A DNA stretch of 64,000 nt from Pseudonocardia sp. CNS-139 (GTDB lineage: Bacteria; Actinomycetota; Actinomycetes; Mycobacteriales; Pseudonocardiaceae). Made by a program: the position numbers and the translations under genes. The stretch spans positions 1 through 64,000 of the forward strand of contig MKJX01000169.1 of the NCBI GenBank assembly GCA_001942415.1, read 5' to 3'. The notes under the pieces were generated by a model. The model did no database searches, had not been told where the DNA came from, and saw only the letters and a list, made by a program, of their open reading frames with translations. Position 1 is the stretch's first letter. Each line of letters begins with the position of its first letter. Shown in pieces: positions 1 to 8,783 of this stretch.

Positions 1-1336
1 GAGAGCGTCACCGAGGGCACCGGTCACCCGCTGGCTCAAGCAGGTCGGCGACCGGGTCGAGGTCGACGAGCCGCTCGAGGTCTCCACCGACAAGGTCGAC
101 ACCGAGATCCCCTCGCCGGAGCCGGCACGCTGTTGGAGATCTCCGCCCGCGAGGACGACACCGTCGAGGTCGGCGGCCAGCTCGCGGTGATCGGCGACCC
201 GGCCGCGGCGCCCGCCGAGCCGGCCGCTCCGCCGCCCGCTCCTCCTGCGCCCGCCGCCGCGCGCCGGCCGCCCCGAGCGCGCCCGCACCGCCCGCCGCCC
301 CGGCCGCGCCGTCCGGCAACGGGCAGGCGCCCGCCGAGGAGGCCGAGGCGCCCGCCGACCAGCCCAGCGGTGTTCCCTACGTCACGCCGCTCGTGCGCAA
401 GCTCGCGGCCGAGCACGGCGTGGACCTGTCCACGATCACCGGTTCCGGCGTCGGCGGCCGCATCCGCAAGCAGGACGTGCTCGCCGCGGCCGAGGCCCGC
501 CGCCCGGCCCCCGAGCCGGAGCCGGTCGCCGCCCCCGCCGCGCTTCGGCCCCCGCCGAGCCCGCCGCCGCCCCGCGGCCGCGCGCAGGTGCCGAAGCCGG
601 CCGCCGGCGCCCCCGAACCCGGCACCACGGTGAAGATGTCGCGGCTGCGGCAGGTCATCGCCACCCGGATGCTGGAGTCCCTGCGCGTCTCCGCGCAGCT
701 GACCACCGTGCAGGAGGTCGACGTCACGCGGATCGCCGCGCTGCGCAACCGGGCCAAGGCGGAGTTCGAGCGCCGCGAGGGCGTCAAGCTGACGTTCCTG
801 CCCTTCTTCGCCAAGGCCACCGTCGAGGCCCTGATGGCGTTCCCGCAGGTCAACGCCTCGATCAACGACGAGACCAAGGAGGTGACCTACCACGACGCCG
901 TGCACCTGGCGATCGCGGTCGACACCCCGCGCGGCCTCGTCGTCCCGGTGATCAAGAACGCCGAGGACCTCAACATCGGGGGCCTGGCCCGGCGCATCGC
1001 GGACGTCGCGCAGCGCACCCGGGACAACAAGATCGGCCCCGACGAGCTGTCGGGCGGCACGTTCACGATCACCAACATCGGCAGTGCCGGCGCGCTGTTC
1101 GACACCCCGATCATCAACCAGCCGCAGGTCGCCATCCTCGGCACGGGCAAGATCACGAAGCAGCCCGCGGTCGTCACCGGCCCGGACGGCGAGGACTCGA
1201 TCGCCATCCGCTCGGTCTGCTTCCTCCCGCTCACCTACGACCACCGGATCGTCGACGGCGCCGACGCGGCCGGTTCGTGAGCGCGATCAAGGCGCGGCTG
1301 GAGGAGGGCGCGTTCGAGGCCGACCTCGGCCTCTGA
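1..1336 (+). CDS. sucB: Dihydrolipoamide acyltransferase (E2) of a 2-oxoacid dehydrogenase complex, 5' end missing
   Basis: E2 core of a 2-oxoacid dehydrogenase complex: carries the acyl group on lipoyl-lysine and passes it to CoA. Visible in order are a lipoyl domain with the lipoylation motif STDKVDTE (about 88-111), a second-domain end, a Pro/Ala linker, a peripheral-subunit-binding domain ([19 protein letters not shown], about 391-447) and the catalytic domain ending in DHRIVDGAD (about 1240-1266). The start lies outside the window. Apparent indels sit near 22 (extra g), 129, within the linker (240-390) and near 1272; after correcting the last, the protein ends DLGL at 1336. The need for lipoate fits the lipB and lipA genes downstream. 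SucB versus a pyruvate-type E2 cannot be settled from this part. Confidence 0.88.
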
Positions 1337-1350
1337 CCCTCAGCGGACCA

Positions 1351-1386
1351 CGAAGGGGGCGGCTCCCGCGGGAGCCGGCCCCTTCG
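1351..1386. terminator. Bidirectional hairpin terminator
   Basis: Long inverted repeat between the convergent E2 gene and the ankyrin lipoprotein gene. Outer arms CGAAGGGG (1351-1358) and CCCCTTCG (1379-1386) pair, as do inner arms GGCTCCC and GGGAGCC around a GC centre. No T-run follows, as is usual in actinobacteria. Confidence 0.7.
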
Positions 1387-1392
1387 CCGTCG

Positions 1393-2109
1393 TCAGCCGT
1401 GCTCCACCGGCACGCCCCTCTCCTCCAGCCACCGCCGGATCGTCCGGCGGTCCCGCTGCACCTCCGGCAGCAGGATCTCCTCGGGCGTCATGAAGAGGTG
1501 GCGCTGGAACGTCGCGCCGTTCACCGTGCGCGCCGTCGGGTCGGCGCCGGCCGCGAGCAGCGCCAGCACGGCCTCGGTCTGGTTGATGGCCGCCGCGTCG
1601 TGCAGCGGGGTATGGCCTGTGCGGTCGGCCAGGTCGACGTCGGTGCCGCGCTCGATCAGCATCCGCACCGCGTCCGGCCGTTCGGAGAGCAGGGCCTCGT
1701 GCAGCGGGCCCGCCCCCGTGACGGTGTTGCGCAGCGACGGGTCGACGCCCAGGTCCAGCAGCTCGGCCAGCATCGACGTGGTCGGCTCCGCGGCGGCGTG
1801 GTGCAGGATCGTGCGCCCGTCGTCGTCGCCCGCGGCCGGGTCGGCCCCGGCCGCGAGCAGCGCCCGCACGCCGTTGTCGGCGCCCGCGAGGACCAGCACC
1901 ATCAGCGGGGTGCGCCCGTGGATGCCGCGGGCGTCGAGGTCGGCCCCGGCCGCGTGCAGCTCGGCGACCCGCGCGTCGTCCCCGTCCGCCGCGGCGGCGA
2001 CCAGCGCCGTGACGCGCGGGTCGGCGAACCTGCCGTCCGGCACCCGCCCGCACCCGACGGCCAGCATCCCGATGGCCGCCACCGCGGCACCGACCAGCAT
2101 CCGCATCAC
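1393..2109 (-). CDS. Ankyrin-repeat lipoprotein
   Basis: 238-residue predicted lipoprotein. The N-terminus is hydrophobic and ends in a lipobox (LAVGC, Cys about residue 20). The rest is a series of ankyrin repeats with the typical pattern G-x-TPLH/TPLM and AGAD/GVD turns, at least five copies, then a short C-terminal tail. Such proteins are protein-binding modules outside the membrane; the partner is unknown. It is convergent with the E2 gene and divergent from the TIGR01777 gene. No frameshift is seen. Function beyond ankyrin-type binding cannot be inferred. Confidence 0.8.
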   Translation of the reverse strand: MMRMLVGAAVAAIGMLAVGCGRVPDGRFADPRVTALVAAAADGDDARVAELHAAGADLDARGIHGRTPLMVLVLAGADNGVRALLAAGADPAAGDDDGRTILHHAAAEPTTSMLAELLDLGVDPSLRNTVTGAGPLHEALLSERPDAVRMLIERGTDVDLADRTGHTPLHDAAAINQTEAVLALLAAGADPTARTVNGATFQRHLFMTPEEILLPEVQRDRRTIRRWLEERGVPVEHG

Positions 2110-2211
2110 GTCACGGACGGTAGGCGGCGGCCGGTCCGGGCCGGATCCGTACGACTACGGAACCGTTCCGTCCGGGTCGCGCGGCCCGCCCCGTTCCGGA
2201 AGGATCATCGC

Positions 2212-3101
2212 GTGCGCGTGCTCGTCGCCGGCTCGTCCGGCCTGATCGGTACGGCCCTCGTCGCCCATCTGCGGCACGCGGGTCACGACGTGTTGCGGCT
2301 GGTGCGGCGGGCGCCGGCGGCGCCGGACGAGCGCGGCTGGGACCCCCCGGCCGGGCGGATCGACGGGGGCACGTTCGACGGCGTCGACGCCGTCGTCAAC
2401 CTCAACGGCGCGGGCATCGGCGACCGGCCGTGGACGGGGGCGCGCAAGCAGCTGCTGCGCGACAGCCGCAACGTGCCGACCGAGGTGCTCGCCACGGCCG
2501 TCGCCGAGCACGGGGTCGGCGCGCTGCTGAACGCGTCGGGCGCAACTACTACGGCGACACCGGCTCGCGTGTCGTCGACGAGACCGCGCCGAACGGGGCC
2601 GGGTTCCTGGCCGAGATCTGCCGCGACTGGGAGGCCGCCACCGCCCCGGCCACGGCGGGCGGCGCGCGGGTGGCGTTCCTGCGTTCGGGCCTGGTGCTGG
2701 CCCCGGCGGGCGGGCTGCTCGGGCGGCTGCGCCCGCTCTTCCGCGTGATGCTCGGCGCCCGGCTGGGCAGCGGCCGGCAGGCGTTCCCGTGGATCTCCCT
2801 GGACGACGAGGTCGGCGCGATGCGCTTCGTCCTCGAACACGACGACGTCGCGGGCCCGGTCAACCTCGTCGGCCCCGAGCCCGCGACGAACGCGCAGTTC
2901 ACGACCGCGCTCGGGGAGGTCCTGCGGCGGCCGGCGCCGTTCGTCGTGCCCGGCTTCGTGCTGACGGCCGTGCTCGGGCAGATGGCCGAGGAACTGGTGC
3001 TGACCGGCCCGCTCGCGGTGCCGGAGGTGCTGCGCAAGCACGGCTACCAGTTCCGCCACCAGGACGTCCGCGAGGCGCTGCAGGCCGCGGTGGAACGGTG
3101 A
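2212..3101 (+). CDS. TIGR01777-family NAD(P)-binding epimerase-like protein
   Basis: Extended SDR-like protein of the YfcH/SulA (TIGR01777) family. Start GTG at 2212 is preceded by GGAAGGA (2198-2204) and gives MRVLVAGSSGLIG, a Rossmann nucleotide-binding motif. The body shows VNLNGAGIGDRPW and the C-terminal PWISLDDEVGAM and VPGFVL motifs of the family; length about 296 aa is normal. One missing base near 2540 (around NASG / NYYGD) breaks the frame and is probably a sequence error. The biochemical role of the family is not firmly known. Position between sucB and lipB is the usual actinobacterial order. Confidence 0.85.
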
Positions 3102-3130
3102 CGGGCCGTCGCGGCGTAGCGTGACCGCCA

Positions 3131-3883
3131 CTGGCCACCCCTACCGCCACGAGGTCCTGCCGGCGCAGCGTCGAACCGCTGCGGATCGACCGCCTCGGCT
3201 CCGTCGACTACGTCACGGCGTGGGACCTCCAGCGCGCCAACGCGGACGCCCGCCGCGACGGCACCGGCCCGGACGTGCTGATGCTTCTGGAGCACCCGAA
3301 CGTCTATACGGCCGGGAAGCGCACGCAGCCGGAGGACCGGCCGACCGACGGCACGCCGGTGGTGGAGGTGGACCGCGGCGGGCGGATCACGTGGCACGGG
3401 CCGGGGCAGCTGGTCGCGTACCCGATCGTCGGGCTGGCCGAGCCGCTGGACGTGGTCGACTTCGTGCGGCGGCTGGAAGAGGCGATGATCAAGGTCGCGC
3501 ACGACGTCGGGGTCACCGCGGCCGGCCGGATCGAGGGCCGCAGCGGCGTCTGGCTGCCCGCCGACGACCGCCGTCCCGAGCGCAAGCTCGGCGCGATCGG
3601 CATCCGCGTGCAGGGCGGCGTCACGATGCACGGCCTGTCCCTGAACTGCGACAACGGCCTCGACGGCTACGACCGCATCGTCGCGTGCGGCATCGCGGAC
3701 GCGGGCACCACCACGCTCTCCCTGGAGCTCGGCCGGGCGGTGCCGGTGGCCGAGGTGCTCGACGCGCTCGCCGCCGCGGTCACCGCCGCGCTGGCCGGCG
3801 AGCTGCCCGTCAGCGACCACGTGGTCGCCCGGCCGGACGCGCCCGCCGGCCTCGACCTGCAGCTGCACCCGTCGCTGCGCTGA
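3131..3883 (+). CDS. lipB: Octanoyl-[acyl-carrier-protein] transferase LipB
   Basis: Transfers octanoate from acyl carrier protein to lipoyl domains, the first step of lipoate synthesis. Family motifs are present: [37 protein letters not shown] and a late CGI. The frame is open upstream of the first ATG (3275), and that upstream part ([20 protein letters not shown]) is conserved in LipB, so the ATG is too late. The only in-frame candidate near the promoter is CTG at 3131, nine bases after a TAGCGT -10 element (3117-3122); a base error for GTG/ATG, or an indel, is likely. The exact start is therefore unresolved. lipA lies close downstream beyond one opposing gene. Confidence 0.9.
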   Translation: MATPTATRSCRRSVEPLRIDRLGSVDYVTAWDLQRANADARRDGTGPDVLMLLEHPNVYTAGKRTQPEDRPTDGTPVVEVDRGGRITWHGPGQLVAYPIVGLAEPLDVVDFVRRLEEAMIKVAHDVGVTAAGRIEGRSGVWLPADDRRPERKLGAIGIRVQGGVTMHGLSLNCDNGLDGYDRIVACGIADAGTTTLSLELGRAVPVAEVLDALAAAVTAALAGELPVSDHVVARPDAPAGLDLQLHPSLR

Positions 3884-3910
3884 CACGACCCGGGGAACGA
3901 CCGCTCGCCG

Positions 3911-3969
3911 GATGCCTGGAAAGCCACGTTCAGGGCGTCCACCGCCTGCAACGTGGCTTTCCTGGCATC
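3911..3969. terminator. Bidirectional terminator, 20-bp inverted repeat
   Basis: Arms 3911-3930 and 3950-3969 are complementary except for one position (GATGCCTGGAAAGCCACGTT against AACGTGGCTTTCCTGGCATC) with a 19-base loop. It lies exactly between the convergent lipB and LLM genes, so it can serve both transcripts. Confidence 0.75.
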
Positions 3970-3980
3970 GGGCGGGCGGC

Positions 3981-4916
3981 TCAGGCCAGCTGCGGCGCGA
4001 CCTCGCTCGCGATCAGCTCGACCTGGTCGATGTCGGCCAGGTCCAGCAGCTGCAGGTAGGCCCGGGTGATGCCGGTCTTCTCCTGCCAGCTCCCGAGCTT
4101 GTCGACCAGCTGGGCCGGGGTGCCGCCGAAGCCGTGCTCGCGCAGGTCGGCGACGTCGCGGCCGATCGCGGCGGCGCGCCGCTCGACCTCGGTGTCGTCC
4201 CGGCCGACGGCGATCGTCTGGGCGACCGACAGCACCAGCTCGCCGGGGTCGCGGCCGATCGCGCCGCACGCCGCGGCGACCCGCTCGAACTGCACCGCCA
4301 CGACGTCCACCGGCGAGAACGCGACGTTGAACTCGGTGGCGAACCGGGCGGCCAGCTCGGGCGTGCGCTTCTTGCCGTGCCCGCCGACGATCACCGGCGG
4401 GGCCGGCTGCTGCACGGGCCTGGGCAGGGCCGGCGAGTCCGTCACCGTGTAGTGCCGCCCGGCGAACGAGAAGCGCTCGCCCGGCGTGGTCGCCCACAGC
4501 CCGGTGACGATCTCCAGCTGCTCGGCGAGCCGGTCGAACCGCTCCCCCAGCGCCGGGAACGGGATGCCGTACGCGGTGTGCTCGGCCTCGAACCAGCCGG
4601 CGCCCAGCCCCAGCTCGACGCGCCCGCCGGACATCTGGTCGACGCCCGCGACGGCGATCGCGAGCGGCCCGGGCAGCCGGAACGTGGCGGAGTTCACGAG
4701 CGTGCCCAGCCGGATCGTGGAGGTGTCGCGGGCCAGCCCGGCGAGCGTGATCCAGGCGTCGGTCGGGCCGGGGTCGCCGGACCGGTCGCCCATCGCGAGG
4801 TAGTGGTCGGACCGGAAGAACGCGTCGTAGCCGGCCGCCTCCGCGGCCCGGGCGACGGCCAGCAGGTCGTCGTAGGTGGCCCCCTGCTGGGGCTCGGTGA
4901 AGATACGCAGATCCAC
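3981..4916 (-). CDS. LLM-class F420-dependent oxidoreductase
   Basis: 311-residue luciferase-like (beta/alpha)8 barrel protein, TIGR03560-like, expected to use coenzyme F420. Seen in the sequence: [10 protein letters not shown] near residue 35, [32 protein letters not shown] and [11 protein letters not shown], the standard order of the family. Start GTG at 4916 ([10 protein letters not shown]) is chosen because the longer frame upstream runs into lipA promoter DNA. It is divergent from lipA. Substrate unknown. No frameshift. Confidence 0.82.
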   Translation of the reverse strand: MDLRIFTEPQQGATYDDLLAVARAAEAAGYDAFFRSDHYLAMGDRSGDPGPTDAWITLAGLARDTSTIRLGTLVNSATFRLPGPLAIAVAGVDQMSGGRVELGLGAGWFEAEHTAYGIPFPALGERFDRLAEQLEIVTGLWATTPGERFSFAGRHYTVTDSPALPRPVQQPAPPVIVGGHGKKRTPELAARFATEFNVAFSPVDVVAVQFERVAAACGAIGRDPGELVLSVAQTIAVGRDDTEVERRAAAIGRDVADLREHGFGGTPAQLVDKLGSWQEKTGITRAYLQLLDLADIDQVELIASEVAPQLA

Positions 4917-4969
4917 GGAGGGGAACGCTAGCCCTCGGCGCAGCGACGGGGACGCACCCGGGCGCGGCG

Positions 4970-4975
4970 TAGCCT
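4970..4975 (+). promoter_or_regulatory. -10 element of lipA, leaderless-type
   Basis: TAGCCT ends six bases before the GTG start at 4982, the spacing expected when transcription begins at or next to the start codon. There is no Shine-Dalgarno sequence, so a leaderless mRNA is likely. Confidence 0.5.
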
Positions 4976-4981
4976 GTGACG

Positions 4982-5982
4982 GTGACGATCGCACCGGAGG
5001 GCCGCAAGCTCCTGCGCCTGGAGGTCCGCAACAGCGAGACCCCATCGAGCGCAAGCCGCCGTGGATCCGCACCCGCGCCCGTACCGGCCCGGACTACACC
5101 GAGCTGAAGTCGCTCGTGCGCACGGGCGGGCTGCACACGGTCTGCGAGGAGGCCGGCTGTCCCAACATCTACGAGTGCTGGGAGGACCGGGAGGCCACGT
5201 TCCTCATCGGCGGCGAGCAGTGCACCCGCCGGTGCGACTTCTGCCAGATCGACACCGGCAAGCCGGCCGACCTCGACCGGGACGAGCCGCGCCGCGTCGC
5301 CGAGTCGGTGCACACGATGGGCCTGCGGTACTCGACGGTCACCGGCGTCGCGCGCGACGACCTCGAGGACGGCGGCGCCTGGCTGTACGCGGAGACCGTC
5401 CGCCAGATCCACGCGCTCAACCCCGGCACCGGCGTCGAGCTGCTGATCCCCGACTTCAACTCCCGCGACGACCAGCTCGGCGAGGTGTTCGGCGCCCGGC
5501 CGGAGGTGCTCGCGCACAACCTGGAGACGGTGCCGCGCATCTTCCGCCGCATCCGTCCCGGCTTCCGCTACGAGCGCTCGCTGGAGGTGATCACGAAGGC
5601 GCGCGCCGCCGGGCTGGTCACCAAGTCCAACCTGATCCTGGGCATGGGCGAGACGCCGGAAGAGGTCGTCGCCGCGCTGCGCGACCTGCACGACGCCGGC
5701 TGCGAGATCGTCACGATCACGCAGTACCTGCGCCCCTCGGCCCGCCACCACCCGGTGGACCGGTGGGTCAAGCCGGAGGAGTTCGTCGAGCACGCCACCG
5801 CCGCCGAGTCGATCGGCTTCGCCGGCGTGATGGCCGGCCCGCTCGTCCGCTCCAGCTACCGCGCCGGCCGCCTCTACGCCCAGACGATCGCCCACCGCGG
5901 CGAGGAGCTCGACCCGGCACTGGCCCACCTCGCCGCGGAAGGCGCGGCGGCACAGGAAGCAAGCTCCCTCCTGGCGAGATAA
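4982..5982 (+). CDS. lipA: Lipoyl synthase LipA
   Basis: Radical SAM enzyme that inserts two sulfur atoms into octanoyl groups on E2 and GcvH. Both cluster motifs are visible: the auxiliary cluster [12 protein letters not shown] (about 5141-5176) and the radical-[11 protein letters not shown] (about 5221-5244). The C-terminal RSSYRAG carries the conserved serine ligand. Start GTG at 4982 gives an N-terminus [16 protein letters not shown] typical of the family. One base is missing near 5040 ([10 protein letters not shown]), joining two frames; it is probably a sequencing error since the rest is intact. Length after correction about 333 aa. Works with lipB upstream. Confidence 0.95.
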
Positions 5983-5987
5983 GCCCA

Positions 5988-6054
5988 CCGCACACACCTC
6001 CCGGACTCCGCACACAGGTCCTGACGTGTGTGCGAGTCCGGGACGTGTGTGCGG
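5988..6054. repeat. Long imperfect inverted repeat, likely terminator of lipA
   Basis: Arms about 5988-6016 and 6026-6054 pair along CCGCACACAC-x-TCCCGGACTC-(c)-GCACACA with one mismatch and one bulge, leaving a loop of about 9 bases. It begins six bases after the lipA stop codon. It may be a terminator or a copy of a dispersed palindromic repeat. Confidence 0.6.
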
Positions 6055-6081
6055 CCGTGGTGAGTCCCGGTGGGCTTGCCC

Positions 6082-6087
6082 GTATCC
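6082..6087 (+). promoter_or_regulatory. -10 element of the DUF4191 gene, leaderless-type
   Basis: TATCCT lies seven bases upstream of the ATG at 6095 and no Shine-Dalgarno sequence is present. This geometry suggests a leaderless transcript separate from lipA. Confidence 0.45.
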
Positions 6088-6094
6088 TGGCCGT

Positions 6095-6839
6095 ATGGCC
6101 GGTGGGAAGCCCGACAAGGCAGCGCAGCAGGAAGCCAGGCGTGCGAAGCGCGCCGAGTCGCGGGCACGCCGCAGGCAGTCCTTCAAGCAGGTCTACGAGG
6201 CGTTCAAGATGCAGCGCCGGGAGGACAAGGCGCTGGTCCCGCTCATGGCGCGCGATCGTCGTGTCGATCGCGGTGGTCGTGGGCCTCGGCCTGCTCTTCG
6301 CCGTGCCGTGGTGGCTCAGCGGCGTGTTCGGCCTGGTCATCGGCGTGCTCGCGGCGTTCACGCTCTTCGGGCGGCGCGTGCAGAGCACCGTCTACACGAA
6401 GGCCGACGGGCAGCCCGGCGCGGCCGGCTGGGCGCTGGACAACATGCGCGGCGCATGGCGCGTCACCCCCGGCGTCGCCGGCACCACCCACCTCGACGCC
6501 GTGCACCGCGTGATCGGCCGCCCCGGCATCATCCTGGTCGCCGAGGGCGCCCCGCACCGCGTCAAGGGGCTGCTGGCGCAGGAGAAGAAGCGCACGTCCC
6601 GGGTGGCGGGCACGATGCCGATCTACGACGTCATCGTCGGCAACGACGAGGGCCAGGTGCCGCTCAAGAAGCTCCAGCGCCACCTCATGAAGCTGCCGCG
6701 CAACATCAGCCGCAACGAGATGGAGTCCATCGAGGCCCGCCTCGCCGCGCTCGGCACCCGCACCGCCGCGCTGCCCAAGGGCCCGATGCCGGCCGGCGCG
6801 AAGATGCGCAGCGTGCAGCGCACGGTCCGGCGCCGCTGA
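6095..6839 (+). CDS. DUF4191 domain-containing membrane protein
   Basis: Conserved actinobacterial protein of unknown function always found beside lipA. The N-terminus (MAGGKPDKAAQQEARRAKR) is basic and soluble, followed by two adjacent membrane segments (VVSIAVVVGLGLLFAVPWWL and VFGLVIGVLAAFTLF) and a long cytoplasmic domain containing TVYTKADGQPGAAGW and GRPGIILVAEG, ending VQRTVRRR. A one-base deletion near 6245 splits the basic N-terminus from the membrane part. Total about 248 aa, the usual size. A membrane-anchored role is inferred, but no reaction is known. Confidence 0.85.
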
Positions 6840-6843
6840 CCGG

Positions 6844-7610
6844 CTACCCGGCCAGCGCCACCGCGAGCCGGGTCACCAGCTCGTCGGGGCCCACGGTGCT
6901 CGGGTCGGTCAGGTAGGTCTCGGTCACCGGACCGGTGGCCCGGTGCCCGAGCGTGCGCACGTGCTCCAGCAGCGCCGCGTAGGCCAGCGGCAGCTGCGTG
7001 TACGGGCCGACGTGCAGCGTGGTCGCCCACGGCCCGCCGGGCAGGGCGGTGCCGCCCTCGGCCGCGGGCACCCCGACCGTCACGTCCATCTCGTCGGTGA
7101 GGTCGAGCGGGAACACCGCCACCAGCGGCTCCCGCCCCGGCACGCCCGACTCCAGCACCGCCCGGCACAGCGCGGACGTGCCGACGTCGAGCGCGTCCGC
7201 CCGGACCCGGCCCGACACCCCGGCCAGGCTTACGGCGGCCGCGCCGCCACCGTCACCGCGTACGGCACCCGCTCCGGTGCGCGCAGCAGCCCGTCGAGGG
7301 CGCGCAGCACCTGCTCACGGTGCGCGAGCTCGGCGGCCAGCCGCTCCCGCTGGCGGGCCAGCACGGCGGCCACGTCGTCCGGGTCGCCCGCCGCCAGCAC
7401 CTCGCGCACCGCCGGGAGCGGCACGTCGAGGCTGCGCAGCAGGGCGATCGTGGTCGCCGTGCGGACCTGGTCGGGGCGGTAGTACCGGTAGCCCGAGTGC
7501 GGGTCGACCGATGCCGGGACGAGCAGCCCCTCCGCGTCGTAGTGGCGGACGGCCTTCACCGTGAGCCGTGCGAGACGGGCGAACTCGCCGATCGGCATCA
7601 GCGAGGTCAC
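6844..7610 (-). CDS. MerR-family regulator with C-terminal GyrI-like ligand domain
   Basis: One gene split by a one-base deletion near 7229. The N-terminal part has a MerR helix-turn-helix (MPIGEFARLARLTVKAVRHYDAEGLL, then SGYRYYRPDQV) and a coiled-coil dimer helix (about residues 80-115). The C-terminal part is a GyrI-like small-molecule-binding domain with TTLHVGPYTQLPLAYAAL and TYLTDPSTV. This is the BmrR/TipA-like architecture of multidrug-sensing activators. Start GTG at 7610 overlaps the stop of the upstream gene (GTGA), suggesting translational coupling; ATG at 7598 is an alternative. The ligand is unknown. Confidence 0.75.
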
Positions 7611-8116
7611 CGCACCGGCACCTGCAGCCACGTCCGCATGTCGGCCGGCGCGGTGGTGGCCGGGTCGGTCAGGTAGACCTCCGTGTGCGGCCCGGCCGGG
7701 GCGAGCCCGCCGGCCGCGACGAACGCGTAGAGCGCGGCGAGCGAGGGCTCCTCGTCCGCGTACGGGCCGTGGTGCACGAGCCGCGCGACCCGCTGCGGCT
7801 CCTGCCGGACGAGCGCGACCCGCGGGTCGCCTGCCGCGACCGCGGCGGCGGTCGCGGCGGCCGGGGCGGGCAGCGCGAGCCGCCAGACCCAGCCGTCCTT
7901 GTCGTCGAGGTCGAGGCGCATCGGGTCGCCCTCCTGCGCGAACGTCCCCTCCAGCGGGGGGTCGCCCGCGCCGCCGAGCGTCCCGTAAAGCGCGAACAGC
8001 CCGCCGATCGCGGCCAGGAACCCCGGCGCGTCGGGCGACCCGGCGCCGTCGACGGCCAGCACCTCGCGGGCGGGCAGGTCGACGAGCTCGGGCTGGGTGT
8101 ACGTGGTGGTCTCCAT
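7607..8116 (-). CDS. GyrI-like domain protein
   Basis: 169-residue protein with a single SOUL/GyrI-like fold: PELVDLPAREVLAVDGAGSPD near the start, VARLVHHGPYADEEPSLAALY in the middle, and TEVYLTDPATTAPADMRTWLQVPV at the end. It has no DNA-binding domain. Its stop overlaps the GTG start of the MerR-GyrI gene by four bases, so the two are co-translated and may sense the same ligand. A stand-alone GyrI protein may bind or hydrolyse small cytotoxic compounds; this is inference. Confidence 0.75.
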   Translation of the reverse strand: METTTYTQPELVDLPAREVLAVDGAGSPDAPGFLAAIGGLFALYGTLGGAGDPPLEGTFAQEGDPMRLDLDDKDGWVWRLALPAPAAATAAAVAAGDPRVALVRQEPQRVARLVHHGPYADEEPSLAALYAFVAAGGLAPAGPHTEVYLTDPATTAPADMRTWLQVPVR

Positions 8117-8150
8117 GGCAGGAACGCTCGGGTCTCCCCTACGGGAAGGG

Positions 8151-8624
8151 TCAAGCCCGGGTGCGCACGACCACCGTGCGGGTGGCGAGGTCGTGCCAGC
8201 CGCGGCCGTCCTCGTCGCGGAAGACCGGCGGCAGGACCAGCGCGACCAGCGCGGTGCGCAGCAGCGCCCGCGGCACGCCGACCACGGCCGCGCCGCCGAG
8301 CGGGGCCACCCGGATGCCCAGCGCCGTCATGCCGGCGCTCGCGCCGAACACCGCGACGGGCACGGCCGTCAGCAGGTACCACAGGCCGAGGATGATCCAG
8401 CCGAGCTGCGGGTTGCCCTGCGGGTCGGGCCCGGCGACGAGCAGCGCGATACCGTAGGCGACGAGCCAGTCGACGGCGAGCGCCGCGGCCCGGCGGCCGA
8501 ACCCCGCGACGGAGCCCACTCCTTCGGCCGGGAGGCCGAGCCGCTCGCCCGGATGTCCGCCCGGCCTACCGCCGGCCGCCCCACCAGGCGTTCCCGGCAT
8601 CCAGGACTCGATCCATCGGGCCAC
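8151..8624 (-). CDS. RDD-family integral membrane protein
   Basis: 157-residue membrane protein. After a polar N-terminus, GFGRRAAALAVDWLVAYGIAL carries the R..A...D pattern that names the family, followed by three hydrophobic segments and an Arg-containing loop (GIRVAP). Start GTG at 8624 (MARWIESWMPG) gives the right length. It is divergent from glnA, the common actinobacterial arrangement. Transport of ions or compatible solutes is known for a few RDD proteins only, so function is left open. Confidence 0.8.
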   Translation of the reverse strand: MARWIESWMPGTPGGAAGGRPGGHPGERLGLPAEGVGSVAGFGRRAAALAVDWLVAYGIALLVAGPDPQGNPQLGWIILGLWYLLTAVPVAVFGASAGMTALGIRVAPLGGAAVVGVPRALLRTALVALVLPPVFRDEDGRGWHDLATRTVVVRTRA

Positions 8625-8673
8625 GTCACCTAGCGTAGGTCGTGTGACGCGGACCTGCCCGCGTGCGGTCCAG

Positions 8674-8711
8674 TTAACCTCCGTGAAACGACTGAGTGAC
8701 CACCGGGCAAC
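8674..8711 (+). promoter_or_regulatory. GlnR-type nitrogen box upstream of glnA
   Basis: Four half-sites with exact 6-base spacers: TTAAC (8674-8678), GAAAC (8685-8689), GTGAC (8696-8700), GCAAC (8707-8711). This matches the actinobacterial GlnR consensus GTnAC-n6-GAAAC-n6-GTnAC-n6-GAAAC at 18 of 20 positions when the n positions are counted as matches. It ends 72 bases before the glnA start, where a GlnR activator site is expected. Confidence 0.75.
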
Positions 8712-8783
8712 ACGACAGCCATAGCGTCGCCGCCGACGAAATGCAGTCCCTACCGACCACGTGTCGTTCGAAGGAGACAGTGG

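Noticed and set aside
36..1244. 402-residue minus-strand frame opposite the E2 gene
   Set aside because: Arg/Gly/Asp-rich shadow typical of high-GC antisense frames; the plus strand has clear lipoyl, binding-domain and catalytic motifs.
3667..6186. 839-residue minus-strand frame
   Set aside because: Runs antisense through lipB, lipA and an out-of-frame part of the LLM gene; no motif of its own.
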